In this document: positions 1 through 12,092 of the stretch, piece after piece | How positions within the stretch are numbered: the stretch's first letter is position 1 | How the letters are laid out: each line of letters starts with the position of its first letter | Source of the DNA: Trichomonas vaginalis G3 | Lineage: Eukaryota; Parabasalia; Trichomonadida; Trichomonadidae | Assembly (NCBI RefSeq): GCF_026262505.1 | Contig: NC_067206.1 | Coordinates: 8,026,879-8,090,878 of the forward strand | Direction: 5' to 3' | DNA length: 64,000 nucleotides | Position numbers and translations under genes: made by a program | Notes under the pieces: generated by a model | What the model saw: the letters and a program-made list of their open reading frames with translations, nothing else | Told to the model about the DNA's origin: nothing | Database searches by the model: none

Positions 1-917
1 TAATTTCGAAATTTTATTTTCCCATTGGGAAAATTTCCCTTCCTGCCTGCAATTTCCGGATTCACTAAAAGTTACACTATTTCATATTATTCAATTGAAA
101 ATACACACATGTCCAGCCTATTGTTATAGATATTATTTGATCTTAACATCCTAATAGAGTATCTTTATTATATTTATAACGAAATAGAAATAAAAATTAA
201 CTTAACTAATGATTTATCCAAAATTATTATCAAAATTCAAAGAATTTTACTTATCATAAGAGGTTGCGTAGACATCTTGATGTTTTTCTAAAATTTTCCA
301 TTTACAATTTGATGTGTTTTCTTTACAATAGCGATTTCCCATCAGAAGACCAATATAATGAGTAATATAGTCTAGACAAAAAAGCATTTAGAATTAACGA
401 ATAACATAAATATTGCTAATCATATCTTTCGAATCTCAATTCTTCTTGAAATAATAGAATTTCAAAGGAAAAATAGACCCAAATCTTTCAAGAATCTGAC
501 ACTAATCAAAATGAATTTCTTTTGCCATTAGTAAAAAAATCAGCTTAATAAGGCCTGAAGAGTACAAATTTTATTAATAAATGTACATTATACGCAATAT
601 AATTAATTAGAAAACTATAAATTACGCAAAATTTTTCTCCAATTACAATTTCGTATTTGAATAAAAAATAATCGTAATTTCATAATTATATTTTAAAGAA
701 TAATTGCTTATTTAATAAATATATTTTTGCATTATTAGCGATGCAATTATAAAATATAATACAAACTTTTCTGAACTTTTTTCTCAGAAAATATTTTGAA
801 TATATTGGAATATGAATCGCTTAAAATTGTTTCCGGGATTATAAATCTATTAAAATAAAAGAATCTCTAAAACATTTTGAATTGATAAGTATTCAATTTT
901 ATTGGATTTTTTAATAG

Positions 918-3270
918 ATGCCCGAATTTGTTGCCAGAAGAGCATTTAAGCAATTTCAATTTAATGATATGTGGATGATAAAAAGATCAAAATCAGCGAT
1001 TGAAATCATCAAATGGAAGTTCCTTTTAAAACATTGTGTTCATATAGCAGGAAAGTTATGAATGACTACATGCAAGAGAGAAACATTGAAGGAATATAAA
1101 CTAAAGAGCGAGTGATGAAACATTTAAAATCTTTTATCAACTTTTTTATAAAAACAAAGTTTCTATCGAAATTTCTGAAGATATATCTGAAAGAAATATA
1201 TCAAAATAGGCATAGATCTCGAGATTGAAGACTTTTTCGATTGGTATAGTACTCTTATTTTCAGAGATGAAATAAACTTAAAAAATATAGAAGAAGTCCG
1301 TTTCATTTATAAGAAAATCGCGAAAGAATTACAATGAAAAACTAGATGACATTATCAATCATAGCGAAAAATATTTCGGAAATAGAACCATCAAACTTAT
1401 TGATTTATGTCGTATTGGTTCCGAAACATATTAAGCAATCAAGATTTCATCGATTAAAATCATTTCAAAATGTGAAAAATCGGATATTTTTCAAGATGAA
1501 AACAAAGTTGATAAAGTATATGACTTCTTGATTGCGTTGATCAAAGATTGCAGTTATTTTGCTTATTATATCATAAATTTGGATGCTGAAATGATTCGAT
1601 CCTCAGTAATGAATACGTTATTGGATCTTACTTCGAATGAATCCTACAAGAAGTATCAGGAATTAGTTTTAGAATGCCAAAAAGATCACAACTTGATGGA
1701 AGGAATCCGAAAATAGTAAAGAAGATATGAACAATATGAATCATTTTGGTCTATTAATTTTGACAAAATTCATATCAAATCAAACAATATGATGAGCTTG
1801 ATCAATAGATTCTTAGATATCTTCCAAATTCAAAACAAATTTGATGATATTGATATAATTTCCTTTCGCATGAGAGCAAGATCGCTGGAAAGATGAAATC
1901 GACAATAAAAGTTGCAGATGTACACGGATTTATCAAGAAAACAGTTGATGAATCAACAAAAACACATCCTTCTCTCTGCATGTTTGAAGAACCAATTTAC
2001 AATCTTGTCGAATTGCTCTTATCAAAACAAATGCAACAAAACAGCAATTAACAAAATAATAAGACACTGCAGTTCCTTTGCACATCAATCAGTGGCAGCA
2101 CAAAGATATTCGATTTTCTCTCATTTAAAATGGCTTAGATCGCATAAAATATCTAACGAAATCACAGGAGAAACATTGCCGTCTTAAACACAGCTTGTGA
2201 ACAAGGGAAACTTTGAAATGACAGTTAAGCATCTAGTATCTCAAGGCTTTCATCACTCTTCAGACTTGACAAAGAAAATCAAAAATGTATACTTCTAGCT
2301 GTTTCTTCTGGTAATGGGAAGATAATCCATTAATTTATTCAAATGATGCAGACCAGCTCTTACATTCATCAACATAATGACCTTCCTATTTTAGATCCGT
2401 ATAAGCTTGGACATCTTTGAGATTTTCCAGGGGGGAATTTACTATATATATTGTCACAAATTTTGATCCAAATGCTGAGATGATTTTCTTACAATTGCAA
2501 TTTCCATTCTAAAGATACAAAAATAATAAAATACATTATCGACAACAATTAGTTAGAAAAGAAAAACATAAAAATTTAGTTAAAATCGTATCTTTCGATT
2601 GCATTCGCTTGAAGAAATAGAAACCATAAAGAAGATTGACCCATTTTTTCAGAGCAATTATAAAGCACAGGATCGGACTAAATCTGACGCTAATCGAAAA
2701 CGAATCAGCATATGTTGAATATAAATCCAAAATAGAATCAACACCTGTTGGAAAACAATTCAAAATATCAACACTTGATAAATAATGAATCAACACCTGC
2801 TGAAACAATTCAAAATGGAATCAACATCTGTTGATATAAATCAAAATGACACATCGTAATAACACATGTATCAAACGCGATATATCAAAATGAATCAACA
2901 CCTGCTGATAAAATTCAAAATGAATCAACAATCGTTGATATAAAAATCAAAATGAATCAACACCTGTTGATATAAATCAAAATGAATCAACATCTGCTGA
3001 AAAATTCAAAATGATATCAACATCTGTTGAAAACAATGCCAAATGAATCAATACCTGACTGATATAAAATCAATGAATCAACATTTGCTAATCAAACTCA
3101 ATTCCACAAACATGCGACAACCAGAACAACCAAAATCATCAAAAGTCTAGGTAAAAATAAGGACAGCAAAATAACTATTGATTCAATGGCATATTTTAAA
3201 GATCAAAAATATCGAAAAATTTTCTTTATGACACTTTAATATATACTACATGATTTTATTATTGGATCTT
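918..3270 (+). pseudogene. BTB/ankyrin-repeat protein, copy A (reading frame scrambled)
   Basis: The nucleotide sequence follows the intact copy at 9,825-12,092 along its whole length: the same MPEFVARRAF start, BTB-like part, ankyrin part, 30-bp repeats near 2,690-3,090 and a hydrophobic tail. No frame stays open for more than about 90 codons because of dozens of one-base indels. Either it is a decayed copy or, more likely given the indel-only pattern, an intact gene read with sequencing errors. Confidence 0.7.
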
Positions 3271-3456
3271 AATCCCAAATTGTAAGTAAATTATATTGCT
3301 AAGTAAGCTCTATATATATACTAAAAATACGAGTTTTATCTCGTAAATTTATGAATCTCAATTTTATTTGAGGTACTCTGAATTCATAAGAATATCATAA
3401 GCAAATAAATAATTTGATTTCTTATATGAATAAAATAAATTCAAAAATCAAAGATT

Positions 3457-3803
3457 CTTCTGATTTCGAACAATCATCATCAAATTATTGTTTATCATCT
3501 TGCAATTGCATTGATCTGAAATTATCAGAGGTCTTTAACATTTGTTTAGAACTTTCTTATATGGGCAAATACTTCAAACTCTCTCATGAAAACTTCATAT
3601 AAATTTGAAGTTATTTCATAGTTTGACGGTGAATGATTGTTTGAAAGAAACATGACTTGACTCAGTTCAAACTTCTATAGAACACCGTATCCTGTGAGGT
3701 TTTGCCAGAAGAGAACGAAAGAATGAAGAAGTTTGAAAAGTGTTTAATTTATCTGCAATTTTTTTGTAATCTTGCAAGAAATATTCGAATGCCTCGTTTT
3801 TTA
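3457..3803 (-). pseudogene. Fragment of the 14,045-19,624 gene inside unit A
   Basis: This stretch aligns with 16,179-16,567 inside the large minus-strand gene, in the same orientation as that gene. Shared stretches include the segments around tcatcaaattatt, gaggaactttcttatatgg and gaagtttgaaaagtg. It is indel-rich like the rest of unit A and has no coding capacity. The matching pieces in units B and C are cleaner. Confidence 0.6.
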
Positions 3804-3950
3804 TTCTTTAAATCACAACAAACATCTTGGCGCTTATTAAACATTCTAATTCTCCTGATCCAACAACGTATATTGCTATTTGTTCATTTTCAAATAGAGC
3901 AAATGTCAGATCTTATTTTAAAAAGTGACAAAATATAAATTTTTTATTGA

Positions 3951-4661
3951 TTCCAAAATTCATTTAGTTCTACAATAAATGTAAAAACATTATCATGTAC
4001 TGACGGAATTCTTGAGAAACAAGCTATTGAAAGTCAGTATACAACAATTATTATTGACAGTAGTTGTAGAATTTTATCAACACAGTGTATTGATTCTTCT
4101 TTTATAACAAATGTTACTCTTTCTGACACAATTGTTGAAATACAAGATGACCCAATCATCAATGCTCCTATTAAAGAAATTTTCTTACCTAAGTCCGTCA
4201 AAATTATCAATGAATTGGATCCTTTCAATGCATTGAGATCGCTCGAAAATATATTTGTTGATGAACAGAATCCATATTTTACTTCGTTAGATGGTGTATT
4301 ATACACAAAAAATTTCGAGGAAATAGTTCATTATCCATCAGCTCGAACTGCAAAAGTATTTTATTTACCAAAAAATGTTAAAATCATTAGAGACCAATCT
4401 TTCTCATACCAATCTTATATAAATTCGCTAATATTTCAAAATGAAATCACTTATATTAATCAATATGCTTTTACTAACTCAAATAATTTACGAAATTTTA
4501 TTTTCCCATTGGGAATTTCCCTTCCTGCTGCAATTTCGGATATACTCAAAAGTTACACTATTTCATATTATTCAATTGAAATACACACATGTCCAGCCTA
4601 TTGTTATAGATATTTATTTGATCTTAACATCCTAATGAGTATATTTATTATTATTTCATAA
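3951..4661 (+). pseudogene. BspA-like leucine-rich-repeat fragment, unit B
   Basis: The frame is open from a stop just before 3,951 to the stop at 4,661, but no ATG is placed to start the protein, so it looks like the C-terminal part of a longer gene. The product shows TpLRR/BspA-type features: repeated short blocks with I..IFLPKSVKII and LRSLENIFVDEQNPYF patterns and the phrase SLDGVLYTK typical of BspA-like proteins, then a hydrophobic C-terminal stretch. BspA-like proteins are a very large surface-protein family in trichomonads. An identical copy lies in unit C and a truncated one in unit D. Function is inferred from family only. Confidence 0.7.
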
Positions 4662-5388
4662 AGAAATAGAAATAAAATTAACTTAACTAATGATTTATCC
4701 AATTAATATATCAAAATTCAAAGAATTTTACTTATCAAAGAGATGCTTAGACATCTTGAGGTTTTCTAAAATTTCCATTTACAATTGATGGTTTCCTTAC
4801 AATAGCGATTTCCCATCAAAGATCCAATATAATGATAATATATTCTAGACAAAAAATCATTTAGAATTAACGAATAACATAAATATTTAGCTAAATCATA
4901 TCTTTCGAATCTCAATTCTCTTGAAATAATAGAATTTCAAAGGAAAAATAGACCCAAATCTTTCAAGAATCTGACACTAATCAAAATGAATTTCTTTTGA
5001 CATTAGTAAAAAAATCAGCTTAAATAAGGCCTAAGAGTACAAATTTTATTAATAAATGTACATTATACGCAAATAATTAATTAGAAAACTATAAATTACG
5101 CAAAATTTTTCATCCAATACAATTTCGTATTTGAATAAAAAATAATCGTAATTTCAGTAATTATATTTTAAAGAATAATTGCTTATTTAATAAATATATT
5201 TTTGCATTATTAGCGATGCAATTATAAATATAATACAAACTTTTCTGAACTTTTCTCAGAAAAATATTTTGAATATATTGGAATATGAATCGCTTAAAAT
5301 TGTTTCGGGATTATAAATCTATTAAAAATAAAGAATCTCTAAAAATTTTGAATTGATAAGTATTCAATTTATTTTGGATTTTTAATAG
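4662..5388. other. Spacer upstream of the ankyrin gene, unit B
   Basis: AT-rich, no open frame. It is nearly identical to 9,099-9,824 in unit C and to the matching part of unit A. It must contain the promoter of the ankyrin gene, but no convincing TCA(C/T)(T/A) initiator was found within 30 bases of the ATG. Confidence 0.6.
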
Positions 5389-7727
5389 ATGCCCGAATTT
5401 GTTGCCAGAAGAGCATTTAAGCAATTTCAATTTAATAGTATTGTGGATGATAAAAAGATCAAAATCAGCGATGGAAATCATCAAATGGAAGTTCCTTTTA
5501 AAACATTGTGTTCATATAGCAGGAAAGTTATGAATGACTACATGCAAGGAGAAAACATTGAAGAATATAAACTAAAAGGAGTCAGTGATGAAACATTTAA
5601 AATCTTTTATCAACTTTTTATAAAAAACAAAGTTTCTATCGAAATTTCTGAAGATATTCTGAAAGAAATATATCAAATAGGCATAGATCTCGAGATTGAA
5701 GACTTTTTCGATTGGTATAGTACTCTTATTTTCAGAGATGAAATAAACTTAAAAAATATAGAAGAAGTCCTTTCATTTATAAGAAAATCGCGAAAGAATT
5801 ACAATGAAAAACTAGATGACATTATCATATTCATAGCGAAAAATATTTCGGAAATAGAACCATCAAAACTTATTGATTTATGTCGTATTGGTTCCGAAAA
5901 CATATTAAGCAATCAAGATTTCATCGATAAAATCATTTCAAAATGTGAAGAACTCGGATATTTTCAAGATGAAAACAAAGTTGATAAAGTATATGACTTC
6001 TTGATTGCGTTGATCAAAGATTGCAGTTATTTTGCTTATTATATCAATAAATTTGATGCTGAAATGATTCGATCCTCAGTAATGAATACGTTATTGGATC
6101 TTACTTCGAATGAATCCTACAAGAAGTATCAGAATTATGTTTTAGAAATGCAGAAAAAGATCAACGAACTTGATGGAAGGAATCCGAAAATAGTCAAAGC
6201 AAGATATGAACAATATGAATCATTTTTGTCTATTATTTGTGACAAAATTCATTCAAATCAAACAAATGATGAGTTGATCAATAGATTCTTAGATATCTTC
6301 CAAATTCAAAACAAATTTGATGATATTTATAATTTCCTTTCGCAGAGAGCAGATGTGAAAGATGAATCGACAATAAAAGTTGCATGTACAATCGGATTAT
6401 CAGAAATCGTTGATGATCAACAAAACACAATCCTTCTCTCTGCATGTTTGAAGAACAATTACAATCTTGTCGAATCTCTTATCAACAACAAATGCAACAA
6501 AAGCAATTAACAAAAATAAAGACAATGCAGTTCTTTAAATCAAGTGGCAGCACAAAGATATTCGATTTTCTCATTAAAAATGGCTTAGATGCTAAAATAT
6601 CTAACGAAATCACAGGGAGAAATGCCGTTTTAACAGCTTGTGAAAGCGGAAACTTTGAAATGATTAAGCATCTAGTATCTCAAGGCTTTTTCAGACTTAG
6701 ACAAAGAAAATCAAAATTGTATACTTCTAGCTGTTTCTTCTGGTAATTGGGAAATAATCCATTATTTAATTCAAAATGATGCAGACCCATCTCTACATTC
6801 ATCAAATAATGACCTTCCTATTTTTAGATCCGTAAGGCTTGGACATCTTGAGATTTTCCAGAATTTACTTATATATTGTCACAATTTTGATCCAAATGCT
6901 GAAGATGATTTTCTTACAATTGCAATTTCTCATCAAAGATACAAAATAATAAAATACATTATCGACAAAAAATTAGTTAGAATTAAAGAAAAACATAAAA
7001 ATTTAGTTAAATCGTATCTTTCGAATTGCGATTCTCTTGAAGAAATAGAAACCATAAAGAAGATTGACCCAATTTTTTCAAGCAATTATAAAGCACAGGA
7101 ATCTACTAAATCTGACGCTAATCAAAACGAATCAGCATATGTTGATATAAATCAAAATGAATCAACACCTGCTGAAACAATTCAAAATGAATCAACATCT
7201 GTTGATATAAATCAAAATGAATCAACACCTGCTGAAACAATTCAAAATGAATCAACATCTGTTGATATAAATCAAAATGAATCAACATCTGTTGATATAT
7301 CAAAATGAATCACTGCTGATATAAATCAAAATGAATCAACACCTGCTGATATAAATCAAAATGAATCAACATCTGTTGATATAAATCAAAATGAATCAAC
7401 ACTGTTGATAAATCAAAATGAATCAACATGTGTTGATATAAATCAAAATGAATCAACATCTGCTGAAACAATTCAAAATGAATCAACATCTGTTGAAACA
7501 ATTCAAAATGAATCAATACCTGCTGATATAAATCAAAATGAATCAACATTTTCTAATCAAACTCAATCACAAACATCCGACACAGAACAACCAAAATCAT
7601 CAAAATCTAGTAAAAATAAGGACAGCAAAATAACTATTGATTCATGGCTATTTAAAAGATCAAAATATCGAAAAATTTTCTTCTGTATGACGACTTTAAT
7701 TATACTAATATTTATATTGATTCATTA
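5389..7727 (+). pseudogene. BTB/ankyrin-repeat membrane protein, copy B (frameshifted)
   Basis: The first 373 codons match the intact copy C, covering the BTB-like and early ankyrin parts. Compared with C, a 2-base loss near 6,500 shifts the frame, a 5-base change follows near 6,538, a further loss lies near 6,685 and more small ones lie in the 30-bp repeat array (about 7,300-7,410). The C-terminal 90 codons, including the hydrophobic tail, are again clean in the original frame. As units B and C are otherwise almost identical, the lesions are either very recent or assembly errors. If real, the product would be a 373-aa protein with few ankyrin repeats and no membrane anchor. Confidence 0.8.
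7122..7548 (+). repeat. 30-bp coding minisatellite, unit B
   Basis: About 14 tandem 30-bp repeats with core tcaaaatgaatcaaca, alternating between two flavours that encode V-D-I-N-Q-N-E-S-T-S and A-E-T-I-Q-N-E-S-T-P. Some monomers here are shortened. The array is longer than in unit C, and after the small losses elsewhere this accounts for the 73-base difference between the B-to-C and C-to-D spacings. Confidence 0.9.
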
Positions 7728-7910
7728 ATCCAAATTGTAAGTAAATTATTATTGCTAAGTTTATAATATACTAAAATACTAGTTTTCATCTCGTAAATTT
7801 ATGAATCTCAATTTTTTTGAGAGTATCTGAATTCATAAAGAATAATCATAAGCAAAAAATAATTGATTTCTATATGAATAAAATAAATCAAAAATCAAGA
7901 ATTCTTCTGG

Positions 7911-8236
7911 ATTCGGAACAATCATCATCAAATTATTGTTTATCATCTTGCAATTGCATTGATCTGAAATTATCAGAGTCTTTAACATTGTCTTGAGGAA
8001 CTTTCTTATATGGCAAATACTTCAATACTCTCTCATGAACTTCATATAAATTTGAAGTATTTATAAGTGATCGGTGAAGTGATTGTGAAAGAAAATGACT
8101 TGACTCAGTTCAAACTTCTATAGACACCGTATCTGTGAGGTTTTGCAAAGAACGAAAGAATGAAGAATGTTTGGAAAAGTGTTAATTTATCTTCAATTTT
8201 TTTGTAATCTTTGAAGAAATATTCGAATTCCTCGTT
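7911..8236 (-). pseudogene. Decayed fragment of the neighbouring 1,859-aa gene, unit B
   Basis: About 326 bases align directly with 16,179-16,567 inside the minus-strand gene at 14,045-19,624, including long near-identical runs such as the one over cattgtcttgaggaac and cttatatggcaaatac. Relative to the gene it has lost about 65 internal bases and gained stops and frameshifts, so it is noncoding. The tandem unit was therefore assembled partly from sequence copied from its own neighbour. Confidence 0.85.
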
Positions 8237-8387
8237 TTTTATTCTTTAAATCAAACAACATCTTGGCGCTTATTAAACATTCTTAATTCTCCTGATCCAA
8301 CAACTATATATGCTATTTGTTCATTTTCAAATAGAGCAAATGTCAGATCTTATTTTAAAAAGTGACAAAATATAAATTTTTTATTGA

Positions 8388-9098
8388 TTCCAAAATTCAT
8401 TTAGTTCTACAATAAATGTAAAAACATTATCATGTACTGACGGAATTCTTGAGAAACAAGCTATTGAAAGTCAGTATACAACAATTATTATTGACAGTAG
8501 TTGTAGAATTTTATCAACACAGTGTATTGATTCTTCTTTTATAACAAATGTTACTCTTTCTGACACAATTGTTGAAATACAAGATGACCCAATCATCAAT
8601 GCTCCTATTAAAGAAATTTTCTTACCTAAGTCCGTCAAAATTATCAATGAATTGGATCCTTTCAATGCATTGAGATCGCTCGAAAATATATTTGTTGATG
8701 AACAGAATCCATATTTTACTTCGTTAGATGGTGTATTATACACAAAAAATTTCGAGGAAATAGTTCATTATCCATCAGCTCGAACTGCAAAAGTATTTTA
8801 TTTACCAAAAAATGTTAAAATCATTAGAGACCAATCTTTCTCATACCAATCTTATATAAATTCGCTAATATTTCAAAATGAAATCACTTATATTAATCAA
8901 TATGCTTTTACTAACTCAAATAATTTACGAAATTTTATTTTCCCATTGGGAATTTCCCTTCCTGCTGCAATTTCGGATATACTCAAAAGTTACACTATTT
9001 CATATTATTCAATTGAAATACACACATGTCCAGCCTATTGTTATAGATATTTATTTGATCTTAACATCCTAATGAGTATATTTATTATTATTTCATAA
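8388..9098 (+). pseudogene. BspA-like leucine-rich-repeat fragment, unit C
   Basis: Identical in sequence to the unit B fragment. It is open in frame from 8,388 to the stop at 9,098 and lacks a start ATG and an N-terminal part. The first ATG-like start would give a ~148-aa product beginning at a TTG near 8,652, which is not convincing. It is interpreted as a non-functional 3' fragment of a BspA-like surface-protein gene. Confidence 0.7.
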
Positions 9099-9824
9099 AG
9101 AAATAGAAATAAAATTAACTTAACTAATGATTTATCCAATTAATATATCAAAATTCAAAGAATTTTACTTATCAAAGAGAATGCTTAGACATCTTGAGGT
9201 TTTCTAAAATTTCCATTTACAATTGATGGTTTCCTTACAATAGCGATTTCCCATCAAAGATCCAATATAATGATAATATATTCTAGACAAAAAATCATTT
9301 AGAATTAACGAATAACATAAATATTTAGCTAAATCATATCTTTCGAATCTCAATTCTCTTGAAATAATAGAATTTCAAAGGAAAAATAGACCCAAATCTT
9401 TCAAGAATCTGACACTAATCAAAATGAATTTCTTTTGACATTAGTAAAAAATCAGCTTAAATAAGGCCTAAGAGTACAAATTTTATTAATAAATGTACAT
9501 TATACGCAAATAATTAATTAGAAAACTATAAATTACGCAAAATTTTTCATCCAATACAATTTCGTATTTGAATAAAAATAATCGTAATTTCAGTAATTAT
9601 ATTTTAAAGAATAATTGCTTATTTAATAAATATATTTTTGCATTATTAGCGATGCAATTATAAATATAATACAAACTTTTCTGAACTTTTCTCAGAAAAA
9701 TATTTTGAATATATTGGAATATGAATCGCTTAAAATTGTTTCGGGATTATAAATCTATTAAAAATAAAGAATCTCTAAAAATTTTGAATTGATAAGTATT
9801 CAATTTATTTTGGATTTTTAATAG
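9099..9824. other. Spacer upstream of the ankyrin gene, unit C
   Basis: AT-rich noncoding stretch nearly identical to 4,662-5,388. No gene or RNA signature was seen. It presumably holds the promoter of the 9,825 gene. Confidence 0.6.
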
Positions 9825-12092
9825 ATGCCCGAATTTGTTGCCAGAAGAGCATTTAAGCAATTTCAATTTAATAGTATTGTGGATGATAAAAAGATCAAAA
9901 TCAGCGATGGAAATCATCAAATGGAAGTTCCTTTTAAAACATTGTGTTCATATAGCAGGAAAGTTATGAATGACTACATGCAAGGAGAAAACATTGAAGA
10001 ATATAAACTAAAAGGAGTCAGTGATGAAACATTTAAAATCTTTTATCAACTTTTTATAAAAAACAAAGTTTCTATCGAAATTTCTGAAGATATTCTGAAA
10101 GAAATATATCAAATAGGCATAGATCTCGAGATTGAAGACTTTTTCGATTGGTATAGTACTCTTATTTTCAGAGATGAAATAAACTTAAAAAATATAGAAG
10201 AAGTCCTTTCATTTATAAGAAAATCGCGAAAGAATTACAATGAAAAACTAGATGACATTATCATATTCATAGCGAAAAATATTTCGGAAATAGAACCATC
10301 AAAACTTATTGATTTATGTCGTATTGGTTCCGAAAACATATTAAGCAATCAAGATTTCATCGATAAAATCATTTCAAAATGTGAAGAACTCGGATATTTT
10401 CAAGATGAAAACAAAGTTGATAAAGTATATGACTTCTTGATTGCGTTGATCAAAGATTGCAGTTATTTTGCTTATTATATCAATAAATTTGATGCTGAAA
10501 TGATTCGATCCTCAGTAATGAATACGTTATTGGATCTTACTTCGAATGAATCCTACAAGAAGTATCAGAATTATGTTTTAGAAATGCAGAAAAAGATCAA
10601 CGAACTTGATGGAAGGAATCCGAAAATAGTCAAAGCAAGATATGAACAATATGAATCATTTTTGTCTATTATTTGTGACAAAATTCATTCAAATCAAACA
10701 AATGATGAGTTGATCAATAGATTCTTAGATATCTTCCAAATTCAAAACAAATTTGATGATATTTATAATTTCCTTTCGCAGAGAGCAGATGTGAAAGATG
10801 AATCGACAATAAAAGTTGCATGTACAATCGGATTATCAGAAATCGTTGATGATCAACAAAACACAATCCTTCTCTCTGCATGTTTGAAGAACAATTACAA
10901 TCTTGTCGAATCTCTTATCAACAACAAATGCAACAAAACAGCAATTAACAAAAATAAAGACAATGCAGTTCTTTGCACATCAATCAGTGGCAGCACAAAG
11001 ATATTCGATTTTCTCATTAAAAATGGCTTAGATGCTAAAATATCTAACGAAATCACAGGGAGAAATGCCGTTTTAACAGCTTGTGAAAGTGGAAACTTTG
11101 AAATGATTAAGCATCTAGTATCTCAAGGCTTTTCACTTTCAGACTTAGACAAAGAAAATCAAAATTGTATACTTCTAGCTGTTTCTTCTGGTAATTGGGA
11201 AATAATCCATTATTTAATTCAAAATGATGCAGACCCATCTCTACATTCATCAAATAATGACCTTCCTATTTTTAGATCCGTAAGGCTTGGACATCTTGAG
11301 ATTTTCCAGAATTTACTTATATATTGTCACAATTTTGATCCAAATGCTGAAGATGATTTTCTTACAATTGCAATTTCTCATCAAAGATACAAAATAATAA
11401 AATACATTATCGACAAAAAATTAGTTAGAATTAAAGAAAAACATAAAAATTTAGTTAAATCGTATCTTTCGAATTGCGATTCTCTTGAAGAAATAGAAAC
11501 CATAAAGAAGATTGACCCAATTTTTTCAAGCAATTATAAAGCACAGGAATCTACTAAATCTGACGCTAATCAAAACGAATCAGCATATGTTGATATAAAT
11601 CAAAATGAATCAACACCTGCTGAAACAATTCAAAATGAATCAACACCTGTTGAAACAATTCAAAATGAATCAACATCTGTTGATATAAATCAAAATGAAT
11701 CAACACCTGCTGAAACAATTCAAAATGAATCAACACCTCTGAAAAATCAAAATGAATCAACATCTGTTGATATAAATCAAAATGAATCAACATCTGTTGA
11801 TATAAATCAAAATGAATCAACACCTGCTGATATAAATCAAAATGAATCAACATCTGTTGATATAAATCAAAATGAATCAATACCTGCTGATATAAATCAA
11901 AATGAATCAACATTTTCTAATCAAACTCAATCACAAACATCCGACACAGAACAACCAAAATCATCAAAATCTAGTAAAAATAAGGACAGCAAAATAACTA
12001 TTGATTCATGGCTATTTAAAAGATCAAAATATCGAAAAATTTTCTTCTGTATGACGACTTTAATTATACTAATATTTATATTGATTCATTAA
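9825..12092 (+). CDS. BTB/ankyrin-repeat protein with C-terminal membrane anchor
   Basis: 755 aa, the one intact copy of the array. Residues ~1-125 look like a BTB/POZ-type domain, with charged strands followed by YSRKVMNDYMQGEN and FKIFYQLFIKN helices. A helical linker follows (to ~330). Ankyrin repeats cover ~360-560, with typical N.LL.AC...N...VE.LI and GRNAVLTACESGN cores. Residues ~580-700 are 10-residue QNEST repeats encoded by the minisatellite. The C-terminus is a basic patch then a hydrophobic segment (FFCMTTLIILIFILIH) that ends the protein and could act as a tail anchor. Ankyrin proteins of this build are a large trichomonad family of unknown function. The ATG chosen is the first in frame and is conserved in units A and B. 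Confidence 0.88.
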   Translation: MPEFVARRAFKQFQFNSIVDDKKIKISDGNHQMEVPFKTLCSYSRKVMNDYMQGENIEEYKLKGVSDETFKIFYQLFIKNKVSIEISEDILKEIYQIGIDLEIEDFFDWYSTLIFRDEINLKNIEEVLSFIRKSRKNYNEKLDDIIIFIAKNISEIEPSKLIDLCRIGSENILSNQDFIDKIISKCEELGYFQDENKVDKVYDFLIALIKDCSYFAYYINKFDAEMIRSSVMNTLLDLTSNESYKKYQNYVLEMQKKINELDGRNPKIVKARYEQYESFLSIICDKIHSNQTNDELINRFLDIFQIQNKFDDIYNFLSQRADVKDESTIKVACTIGLSEIVDDQQNTILLSACLKNNYNLVESLINNKCNKTAINKNKDNAVLCTSISGSTKIFDFLIKNGLDAKISNEITGRNAVLTACESGNFEMIKHLVSQGFSLSDLDKENQNCILLAVSSGNWEIIHYLIQNDADPSLHSSNNDLPIFRSVRLGHLEIFQNLLIYCHNFDPNAEDDFLTIAISHQRYKIIKYIIDKKLVRIKEKHKNLVKSYLSNCDSLEEIETIKKIDPIFSSNYKAQESTKSDANQNESAYVDINQNESTPAETIQNESTPVETIQNESTSVDINQNESTPAETIQNESTPLKNQNESTSVDINQNESTSVDINQNESTPADINQNESTSVDINQNESIPADINQNESTFSNQTQSQTSDTEQPKSSKSSKNKDSKITIDSWLFKRSKYRKIFFCMTTLIILIFILIH
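11560..11911 (+). repeat. 30-bp coding minisatellite, unit C
   Basis: About 12 tandem 30-bp monomers encoding a 10-residue QNEST repeat, all in frame. Two monomer types (VDIN and AETI flavours) alternate irregularly. The region is Ser/Thr/Asn/Gln-rich, low-complexity and probably disordered, lying between the ankyrin domain and the membrane segment. Confidence 0.92.

Larger units (their letters stand above)
1..3950 (+). repeat. Tandem unit A (partial, indel-rich copy)
   Basis: This is the first, 5'-incomplete copy of a ~4.4-kb tandem unit. Position 1 corresponds to about 4,490 in unit B (end of the LRR fragment), and the ankyrin-gene ATG at 918 corresponds to 5,389 and 9,825. The differences from B and C are overwhelmingly single-base insertions or deletions roughly every 15-30 bases, many in homopolymers, with few substitutions. 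That pattern is typical of poor read quality at a contig edge rather than of evolutionary decay. Gene calls inside this unit should therefore not be trusted at codon level. Confidence 0.85.
3951..8387 (+). repeat. Tandem unit B (4,437 bp)
   Basis: Unit B runs from the start of the LRR-fragment frame to the same point in unit C, 4,437 bases later. It contains an LRR fragment (3,951-4,661), a ~730-base spacer, a broken BTB/ankyrin gene (5,389-7,727) and a decayed piece of the neighbouring large gene (7,911-8,236). Outside the minisatellite and a few small lesions in the ankyrin gene it is almost base-for-base identical to unit C, so the duplication is recent or is kept uniform by conversion. 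Confidence 0.92.

Noticed and set aside
4034-4306. 90-codon minus-strand frame, repeated at 8,471 and 12,835
   Set aside because: It lies antisense to the LRR fragment and shows no family pattern, while the plus strand has clear LRR character.
7122-7548. CRISPR-like array of ~30-bp repeats
   Set aside because: Repeats are contiguous without unique spacers and are in frame within a eukaryotic gene.
7118-7549. Open minus-strand frames across the 30-bp repeats (also 11,566-11,913 and 2,536-2,808)
   Set aside because: They are by-products of a repeat whose length is a multiple of three and that lacks stops on both strands. The plus strand continues the ankyrin protein.
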